From: Larix sibirica
Lineage: Eukaryota; Streptophyta; Pinopsida; Pinales; Pinaceae
Direction of reading: 5' to 3'
DNA length: 28,357 nucleotides
Assembly (NCBI GenBank): GCA_004151065.3
Contig: NWUY0300007542.1
Span: 37,601-65,957 of the forward strand
Shown: positions 20,010-28,357 of the stretch, in pieces
How the letters are laid out: every line of letters begins with the position of its first letter
How positions within the stretch are numbered: position 1 is the first letter of the stretch
Notes under the pieces: model-generated
The model's database searches: none
The model's input: the letters and a program-made list of their open reading frames with translations, nothing else
What the model was told of the DNA's origin: nothing
Position numbers and translations under genes: made by a program

Positions 20010-23000
20010 ATATCAAGTATGAGTATTTGGGACCAAAATATGATTCAAGGAGGAAACCTATGCCATACACCATAAATGAAGATTCTAAGAACTATCTAGG
20101 TTTAAAAACAACATCTTGATCCCACCACACTTGACCTCCCAAGTATATCCTTACCCTTTCAGTGGATATATTAGTAATATTATGATGTTTGGAATGTTAG
20201 GTATGTGTCTTGGGGTCTTCGAGATGGTTCAAGGAGAAAACACGGGATTTAAGCCCTAAATGAAGATTATAGTAATCAATGCTCAAGAATAATTCCTTGT
20301 ATCAAAACATATGACCTCCAAAGGGGACATTTGGCCTCCAAATGGGGTTATTATTACCATTATAATTTTCAAGCATAGGGTATGGATCATATGGTTATCA
20401 ACATGGTGGATGAAGGAAAGCTACACCTTACACCCTAGAGAAATATTTTTTGTATTGAGTGCAAAGAAAAACACCTTGAACCACCATGCATGACCTCCTA
20501 AGGGGATATTTTCCTCTTAGTGGTAAATATTGGCACCATTATGGATTTTAGAGAACTAGGTATTAGTTTGAAGGTTTGTACAAAGGTTAGTCAATGAAAC
20601 TTAGACATTAGTCCTAAAAGGTAGCTTCTAACACTTGAGGTCCATGAATGAGGCCCCCAAACCACTGATGATATATGTCTATTGAATGTTTTTCCTTCAA
20701 AAGATGATGTGGGTGTTGTTAGAAATATTTAAGCACCAAAAATGAGTTTCAAGTTTCTAGACATAGATGAGGGAGGAAACCCAATCCTTAGGACCTCATT
20801 GGGATGTGGTAATCATTAGGATATATTGAGCACTTGATATTATTCTCAATGCTTTGACCATGGTCAAGGGAGGAAACTAAATTGTTAGGCCCTAAATCTA
20901 GCTTCTAAGGCTCAGTGAACATGAACAAGGCCTCGAATCACCACATAAGACCTCACTTTTGGATATTTATCCTTTGAGGTAGGATACAGGGTCCATTAGA
21001 AAAATTTTAGAAACAAGGTTGAGTCATGGTGCCTTGAACATGGTCAATGATGAAAACTCAATCATGAGGCCCTTGATGAAGCTTCCATGAATCTAATGAA
21101 AATAATGTCACATTGGCCTCTGAAGGGTATCCTTGGCCTCCAATTGAGGATATGGGAACCATTAAGAGTTTTTGAACACAAGGTATGGAGGTCAAAGTAG
21201 TAACCATGGTCAAATGAATAATTTTAGGCATTAGTCTCTAAAGGAAACTTCTACAACTAAAGGTCCATGGATGACACCTTTAAACACCATAAATTGCCTC
21301 TTGTGGTTATGTTTGGCCTTGGAATGAGAATATGGGCACCATTAGGATCTTTAGATCAAGTAAGGAAACTCAAACCTTAAACTAGGGCCAAGAACAATGC
21401 ACTGAATCACAACAAGGTACCTTTCCAAGATATCCTTGGCCTCCAAGAAAGTATATTGCTACCATTATGAGTTTTTTGGGATTGAATATGGGTTTTTAGG
21501 ACTTCAACATGTTCATGGCATGAAATTTAGGCCTTATGTAGTAAAGGAATCCATTAGGCCTTTAGGGGAAAGAATTATGCCTTTAACCACTACAAATGAC
21601 CTCTTGAATGCATAGTTTTACTCTAACTAGGGATATGTGTTTCATTAGCAATTTTCAAGCACTAGGTATGGGTCTAATAGAACCCATACCCACATTATAG
21701 CACATGGAATTGGGAATTAGTGATATTATGATATTCTGAATTTTAAATATGGCTCTCAAGGTCTTAGAAATGGTTCAAGGAGAAAACCTGAGTCTTAAGT
21801 CCTAAATAAACATGATATGAATCCATGCCCTTGAACAATATCTTGTAACAAAAGACATGACCTCAGAAGAGGATATAATTTGGCCTCCAAATGGGATTAT
21901 CATCACCATTATAATTTTCAACCACAAAATATGGGTTGCATGCTTCTCAACATGGTGGAGGGAGGAAACCTACACCTTACACCTAAAGGATTATTTTCTA
22001 TATTGAGGGCCAAGAAAAACACCTTAAACCAACATGCATGATCTCCCAAGGAGATTATTTTTCTCTTAGTGGGCATATTGGCACCATTAGGGATTTTAGA
22101 GAACTAGGTATCATTTGGAAGACTTTACAAATGTTATTCAATGTAACTTAGACATTAGTTCTAAAATATAGCTTTTAAGACTCAAGGACCATAAATGATC
22201 CCGTAAACCACCAATGGTACCTGTCTATGGAATATTTTCCCTACAAATGATTATATGGGTACTGTTAGAAAGCTTTGAGCACAAAAAATGATTATTTCTC
22301 CTGGACATGGATGAGGGATGAAACTCAATCCTTATGATCTCATTATGGTGTGGGAGTCATCAAGATGTTTTGAGCACTTTATATCAATCTCGATTCCTTA
22401 ACCATGGTCAAGAGAAGAAACCAAAGCATTAGGCCCTAAATATAGCATATAAGGCTCAACGAATATGAACACAACCTCAAACCACCACATAGGACCTTAC
22501 TTTTGGATCTTTTATCTTCTAAGAGGGGATAAAGTCCCCATTAGAAGGTTTTTAGCAACAAGGTTGAGTCATAATCAAGGAAGGAAACTCAAGCATAAGG
22601 CCCTAAATAAATATTCTAGGCATTTAGGGAAAATAGTGTCATCGTTGCCTCCTAAGGGTATCCTTGGCCTCCAAGTGAGGATATGGGAACCATTGGGATT
22701 TTCTGAGCACTAGATATGGTGGCCTGAGAATTAACCATGGTTAATTGATGAATTTTAGGAATTAGTCTTTAAAGGAAACTTCTAGAGCTCAAGATCAATG
22801 AATGACACCTCAAACCACCATAAATTACCTCTGGTGGTGACCTTTCACCTTTGAGTGAGTATATGGGCACCATTAATATCTTTATGATCAAGGAAGAAAA
22901 CTCAAACCTTATATTAAATCCAAGAACAATGCATTAAATCACCACAAGGTATCATTTGACTCCATGAAAGGATATTGCTACCATTAGGTATAGGTATTGA

Positions 23001-24758
23001 GGCCTTAAACATAGTCATAGGATGAAACCTAGGCCTTAGGTTGTAAATTAATCCTTTAGGAATTTGGGGAAAAGAATGATTCCTTTAACCACTACAAGTG
23101 ACCTCTTGACTGCATATTTTTCCTCTAAATAGGAATATGTGTTTCATTAGAATTTTTTGATCACTAGGTAAGGGTCTAATAGATCCCATACCCACCTTAG
23201 AGACCATGACATCAAAAATTGGTGATATTATGTTGTTTTGGATTTTAGGTATGGGTCTCAGGGTATTGGAGATGATTCAAGTAGAAAACACAAGTCTTAA
23301 GCATTAAATGAATATTATAGTAATCCATGCCAAAGAAAAATGCCTTGTAACATAACACATGACCTCCAAAAGGGATATTTGAACTTTAAATGAGGTTATC
23401 ATCACATTTATAATATTCAATAACAAGGTATGAGTAGCATGGTTCTCAACATGGTGGAGGAAGGAAGCCCACACCTTACACTCTAAAGGAATATTTTTTG
23501 CATTGAGGGCCAAGAAAAAAAACTTGAACCAACATGCATGACCTCCCTAGGGGATTCTTTACCTCTTAGTGGGAATATTGGCACCATGAGGGATTTTAGA
23601 GAACTGCATATTAGTTTGATGGTTTGTACAAATTTTAGTCAATGAAACTTGGACATTAGTCCTAAAAAGGTAGCTTCTAAGACTCGAGGGCCATGAATGA
23701 GGCCTCAAACCACTTATGATATGTATCTATGGAATATTTTTCTTCAAGTGGCGATACGACTACCATTAGAAATATTTGAGAGCACAAAAAAGAGTCTTGA
23801 GTTGATATACATGGACGAGGGAGGAAACCCAATCCGCAGGACCTCATTAGTATATGGGCATCATTAGGATGTTTTGAGCCCTCGATATCAGTCTTGATGA
23901 ATTGGCCATGGTCAAGGGAGGAAACTAGAGCCTTAGGCATAAAGGTAGCTTCTGAATCTCAAGTAACATGAACAAGGCCTTGAATCGCCACATAGGACCT
24001 TACTTTTGGATAATTTTTCTCTAAGAGGGGATACAGGCCCTTTTATAAGATTTTTAGCAACAAGGTTGAGTCACATGGCCTTAAACATGGTCGAGGGAGG
24101 AAACTTAAGAATGAGGCCCTAAATGAATATTCTAGACATGCAAGGAAAATAATGTCACCGTGGCCTCCTAAGGGTATCCTTGGCCTCTAAGTGAGGATAT
24201 GGGAAGCATTAGGAGTTTTGAGCACTAGGTATGGAGGTTTGGGCATTAATCATGGTCAATTGAGCAAGTTTAGGCTTTAGTCTCTAAAGGAAACTTATAG
24301 AGCTCAAGGTCCATGAATGATGCCTCAAACCACCATAAATTGCTTCTTGTGGTGATCCTTTGCCTTCAAGTGAGGATATGGGAACCATTAGGATCTTTAT
24401 AATCAAGTAAGGAAATTCAGACCTTAGACTAGGGCCAATAATAATCCAATGAATCACCACAAGGTACCTCTACAAGATATCCTTGGCCTCCAAGAAAGGA
24501 TATTTCTACCATTATGAGGTTTTTTGGCACTAGGTATTGTTCTTGAGGCATTCAACATGGTCATGGGATGAAACTTAGGCATTAGGTAGTAAAGGAATCC
24601 TTTAGGTATTTGGGGAAAAATAATGATGTCTTGAACCACTAGAATGCATGATTTTCCTCTAACTAGGGATTTGTGTTTTACTAGTATTTTTTGAACAATG
24701 GGCATTTGTCTAATAGAGTACATACCCACTTTAGAGCCCATGACATCAGCAATAGTGT
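20010..24758. repeat. Satellite with ~1.5-kb higher-order repeats of ~170-180-bp monomers
   Basis: A diverged monomer is repeated throughout. Recurring words are GACCTCC..AGGGGATAT, ATTGGCACCATTAGG, GAGCACTAGGTATGG, CATGGTCAAGGGAGGAAAC, TTAGGCCCTAAAT and CACCACA. Anchors such as ACCATTA recur about every 165-180 bp, with some short units of 85-125. Three super-units are evident: the GATATTATG block recurs near 20175, 21722 and 23222, TTGGCACCATTAGGG near 20532, 22080 and 23580, and GGTTCAAGGAGAAAAC near 20227, 21773 and (variant) 23275. The last super-unit ends near 24758 at the same phase as the earlier junctions. Open frames inside it are incidental. Confidence 0.85.
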
Positions 24759-25249
24759 CCATGCTCTTAGATTGTGAAAATTCTCAAAACACATGCAGGA
24801 TTTCATAGCATGTGCACATTCTTTGACTTCATGTTTTTTATGGCACCATTATCAATTCCAAATTATGTGTTTGTTGATTTGGTTGGTTCAGAAAGAAAAA
24901 CCTAGTGGTTTGAGTTGCAAACATACCAAAAGTCCATTTTTCATGATAATTCTCAATAAATGCATTTTTGATATCATTTTTATATAGGAAACACAAATCC
25001 TTCATCGATGAAACTATACATACATATAGATTCATGAATGTAAATTTTAAATATATAACTATTTTTTAATTATTTTTGTTTACTATTTTAAATTTATTTT
25101 TGAATTGATGGGTATAAAAATCCTAAAATACATGTCTATTGTTCCTACTATATATAGTTTGATTATGTTAATACCATACACTAGTGCATGACCTCACAAT
25201 TTTATGGGTATAATGAATTTCGTAATTCTAAAATATTATAAAACTAACA
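24759..25249. other. AT-rich DNA between satellite and retroelement
   Basis: No gene or recognisable repeat. It is a plain AT-rich flank into which the downstream element appears to have inserted. Confidence 0.5.
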
Positions 25250-25260
25250 TTATAAATTTT
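25250..25260. repeat. Target-site duplication, left
   Basis: TTATAAATTTT directly precedes the sharp switch to GC-richer sequence starting CCCCGG. The same 11 bases occur at 26612-26622. Confidence 0.55.
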
Positions 25261-26611
25261 CCCCGGATGCAGGTGACAACTGATATCTCATGACACGTGT
25301 GGGAGTTGGGAGGAGGACACCAGCTCCACACCACATGGATCCCCCTCTAGAAATCCCCCATACATATTAAATTCCTACAATTAACGAGGATGGGGTCATT
25401 TAATCGCCTGGTCTTTTGACCCTAGTGAAGGTGGTGGTTCAGTACTATAACAATAATGCCAATTTTGTGTGGGATTTGGGCACCATCAGTGGATATAAAA
25501 AGACATTCCTTCTCTGGTTATCTCTGGTTTTGGGTAGGTTCTAAGCACTACACCAGCTGCATTTCCACTAGGAGATTTTGCAAAAAGATTTCCCCGAAGC
25601 AATTCACACTTCCCTGCACAAGGTGTTGTTGTCGTATAAGGTTTTCTCTACCATGTAAGAAATTTCTAGTTCGACCCCCTGAAGCAACCATGTCAAGATG
25701 ACTACGAGCTTCTCCACATAGGGGAAGTGGGGGAAGTGGTCGCTTGGGACTCAGAGGCTCTTCGATGGGTGGATACAATAGATGCATCCCCAGGAATTTG
25801 AGAAGCATGCTTGATGACTTGGAGGAAGAAGTGGTGGTCCAGCAACTCGTCAGGTAGCAGGCTTGGACACGCAGGAAAAAATATTGGAAAGTAAAAAAAT
25901 GCTATCTCGGGCTTTATTGTGCACTCCTGGTGGGAAGACAGAGAGAAAAACCTCCATGTCTCTTTCCTCCTCTACTCACTCCTATTCTTTGGGTGGTCCC
26001 GCTCCTGCACCCGATCCCCCACAGCACCAAGAACAGTCGCAAGGGAAGGAGCCTTAGCAAGTGCAGGTGATGGAAAAAATTGGGCAATCAAGTGTTCAGA
26101 AACGAAAGCACAAGGAACCCCACAATATAAAAGGGCCCTCTTCATTCAACAAGACTACTTCTCAACCCATTAAGGATCCCAAAGACTCCTCCTCCGACTC
26201 TAGAACTTTTTTCTACTCAATTATAGAAGAAAAGACAGAAGAGTCGACTCCAAGTCGCCCTCCCAAGTAATCTTAGGTTCTCTGTTTTTCCTCTTTTTGT
26301 TTGTTGGCCATGGCTATTAAAAATGCCATCTATTAATCAACTTCTTTAGTTTTCTATTTATTAAGCAGCTTCCCATGAAATCCTTTGCAAAGGACTATTG
26401 TAAGCATGAATTCTCAACTACGAGCAGTTTTTTAAAATCTATTTTTTGTTGGTTTGGTTTCCCACATAAGGGAAAGGCAACATTGACAGTCTCTTTCCTT
26501 TTTTGACTGATAAGGGGGGCAGCTTCTCTTCGGCCACCCTGACAACTTGTTTTTCATGCATGTATTTTGTTGTATATTAATATAATTTAGATCTGGAACT
26601 TACAAAAAAAT
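25261..26611 (+). mobile_element. Internally deleted LINE-type (non-LTR) retroelement
   Basis: The stretch is clearly richer in G and C than its surroundings and is bounded by an 11-bp direct repeat (25250-25260 and 26612-26622). It starts CCCCGGATGCAGG, has a TATAAAAAG motif at about 25495, then a broken ORF1-like frame (25818-26270). After that come ~340 bases resembling a plant LINE 3' untranslated region, including CTTCTCTTCGGCCACCCTGA and TTGTTGTATATTAATATAAT. It ends in a short A-rich tail ACAAAAAAAT right before the right repeat. No reverse-transcriptase motif is present, so it would be non-autonomous or deleted. The class call rests on the boundary pattern and on recall of plant LINE 3' ends. 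Confidence 0.5.
25818..26270 (+). pseudogene. ORF1-like low-complexity protein, broken
   Basis: One frame runs from 25818 to the stop at 26268-26270 with a single internal TAG at 26055-26057, about 150 codons in all. The product is rich in Ser, Pro, Lys, Gln and Glu (for example GGPAPAPDPPQHQEQ and KDPKDSSSDSRTFF), like the disordered linker of retroelement ORF1 or gag-like proteins. No zinc knuckle or other domain is visible. Just upstream, another frame (around 25691-25805) reads YELLHIGEVGEVVAWDSEA and then stops, suggesting that the original frame is also broken by indels on the 5' side. Confidence 0.4.
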
Positions 26612-26622
26612 TTATAAATTTT
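26612..26622. repeat. Target-site duplication, right
   Basis: TTATAAATTTT follows the A-rich tail and matches 25250-25260 exactly. The motif is AT-rich, so chance cannot be fully excluded. Confidence 0.55.
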
Positions 26623-27784
26623 GAAAAAATAGTCATGCACAAGAACAATCTATTCTTTACAATTGTACAAAAAAATTGTAACAAAATTCCATCATTCAAG
26701 TACTCAACACCTGCACTAACGACATATGCATTATGTTTTGCTTGAAGAATAACATACCAATGTTAGAAAAACTTGAATTTAACATATTTAGACAAAAAAT
26801 TAAAAAATTAAAAAATAAGATTTATATATTTTGGAAGCTAGCTCAATTTCCTACATTTCATCTTTTTACACCATATTCAAATTCATTACAAAAGTACCTC
26901 AAATCCTCCCTCCAAGTCAATAGATTTTTTTTCCATATTTGCATTGCCACTATTGCATCATGAGAGACCATATTTAGATTGCACTCACCCCATTATGTAT
27001 GGAAATATGTTTTATATATGTGCAATTCACTAATTCATAGATATATTTAAGGTCAATTTCATTGTGTGTTGGATTTGGTTCATTGTGTTTGAGTTAAACT
27101 TCCATATAATAATGCAACATTTTATAGGTAAAAATACAAATATCACTGAAACAAATTATACATGAGAACTACATGTACTAGAGCAATTTTTTTATTCTAG
27201 AACCCATGGGTTATGGACACATCATGCTCCAAGTCAGATAACTCTATGTTTCCATGGCATATAAAATTTCAATTGGCCTAAATATTGATATATTGCATCA
27301 TGTGACGTATGAATTGATCAACATTCCTAAAAAATATTATTTATTCTTGCAATCAATTTTTGCTTGTACTGTGACTAAAATAAATCACACTAGAAAATCA
27401 ACTAGCAATTCACCTTTACAAAGTTGTTCAAAATTATCATAATTTCACTACAAAACACAACATAGTTAAGAACATGATTTAAAACATTAACTATGGAAAA
27501 ATATGTTAGATAACAATTAATATAATTCAACCACGGTTCCATACCCATGAAGGACTCTATTGATATCCAATTATATTTTAGGTTTGGTTTCACTTATCCA
27601 CAATTCAAATCCTTGAGTTCTTTAAATGAAGCATTTCTTTGAATAACTTGTATAATTTTATTTGTAAAATAATTAGGTAGTACAATGTGCCATTAAACCC
27701 GACCTATGTCAACATCATTTTATGTTTATAAATGAAAAGCTTTATTACATCTTGTAAATCCTTTTATACATCAAAATAACACTT

Positions 27785-27899
27785 TAGTGTCACTATGCAT
27801 CGGGTTGAAAGTGAACATGATTCCTTTTCATGTGATCACATTCTAGTGACTATGCCATTATGGGTTGAAAGTGAACATGATTCATTTTCATGTGATCAA
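27785..27899. repeat. 60-bp tandem duplication, two units
   Basis: GGGTTGAAAGTGAACATGAT begins at 27802 and again at 27862. About 38 bases match with one substitution, with weaker similarity upstream (TAGTG.CACTATGC). Each unit holds a small inverted repeat, ACATGA..TCATGT. Confidence 0.85.
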
Positions 27900-28273
27900 G
27901 GTCACTCTTCTTAATTGACTCCAAGCTCAACCAACAAGTTCTATGGACATAGACTAGAACCTTTTCTACTATAATTCATACATTTAAGATACCGCACAAT
28001 TTGCAACAAGTGATGCCAAGTTTGTATTTTATTGCAAGTTTTGATATTGTAGAAGAATTGTTAGCTCCCACTTCCATTTGGAAACAATTTACATGCATAA
28101 TCTGTGAGAAAAGTAAATCCAAACTTGTTATCCATAGGTCCTTAAGATAGGGTATCACAATAGTGTATCACATCACAACCTAATGTCAATGTAACAGTTA
28201 TTAAACTAAATGAAAGAAAACTTAAGGTGGAAAAACAAAAGTTAGCCATAATAATAAAAAAAATTAAAAAAAA

Positions 28274-28297
28274 AATAATAATAATAATAATAATAAT
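28274..28297. repeat. (AAT)8 microsatellite
   Basis: Eight uninterrupted AAT units preceded by an A-rich run. Confidence 0.95.
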
Positions 28298-28357
28298 GGG
28301 TGTCAGACAATATTTTTCCCTAGGATGGACATGTCCATGCTCAAAATGATAGAACAT

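Larger units (their letters stand above)
26623..28357. other. AT-rich intergenic DNA
   Basis: No gene recognised; open frames are 76 codons or shorter. It contains the 60-bp tandem duplication at 27785-27899 and the AAT microsatellite at 28274-28297. Confidence 0.5.

Noticed and set aside
23677-24762. Minus-strand frames of 87 and 102 codons
   Set aside because: Both are fully inside the higher-order satellite, and equivalent positions in other super-units are not open.
25261-26611. Functional protein gene with a TATA box near 25495
   Set aside because: The reading frames are interrupted by a TAG and by frameshifts, and the stretch has retroelement-type flanks.

Overview
The window looks like nuclear DNA of a land plant with a large, repeat-rich genome. 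A gymnosperm is my best guess, but this is inference. The DNA is strongly AT-rich, has no intact protein-coding gene, and is made of satellite arrays, a very long local duplication, and decayed transposable elements. The longest open frames are 177 codons or less, and the ones I can interpret are fragments of pseudogenes.

Layout. Positions 1-217 are a short non-coding flank ending in a single N at 218. Positions 219-7179 (copy A) and 8984-15583 (copy B) are two direct copies of the same ~6.6 kb block. They are separated by 1.8 kb of unrelated sequence (7181-8983). Both copies stop at the same base and are followed by a single N (7180 and 15584). The first ~1.3 kb of the copies differs at about 40 positions; the remaining ~5.3 kb looks identical, except that A carries one extra 359-bp satellite unit. 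Each copy starts with a tandem array of ~358-bp monomers, followed by G/T-rich telomere-like low-complexity DNA, unassigned AT-rich DNA, and the C-terminal part of a transposase pseudogene on the minus strand.

Beyond the second gap, 15794-16671 (minus strand) holds the N-terminal and DDE-like catalytic part of the same kind of transposase. Read leftward, the catalytic part, the gap at 15584 and the C-terminal part in copy B form one broken gene of about 2 kb with at least two recognisable introns. In copy A only the C-terminal part remains.

Positions 16672-20009 are unassigned, with a pure AT microsatellite, a short inverted-repeat pair and an 81-bp-spaced motif. Positions 20010-24758 are a second, different satellite: ~170-180-bp monomers organised into three ~1.5-kb higher-order repeats. 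Positions 25261-26611 are a GC-richer insertion bounded by an 11-bp direct repeat and read best as an internally deleted LINE-type retroelement. The rest, to 28357, is AT-rich DNA with a 60-bp tandem duplication and an AAT microsatellite.

Nothing here forms a working pathway. The points of interest are genome structure (duplication and assembly breaks, satellite evolution, higher-order repeats) and a plant DDE-type transposase family that can be reconstructed across an assembly gap. Family assignments rest on recall of conserved motifs and have not been searched.
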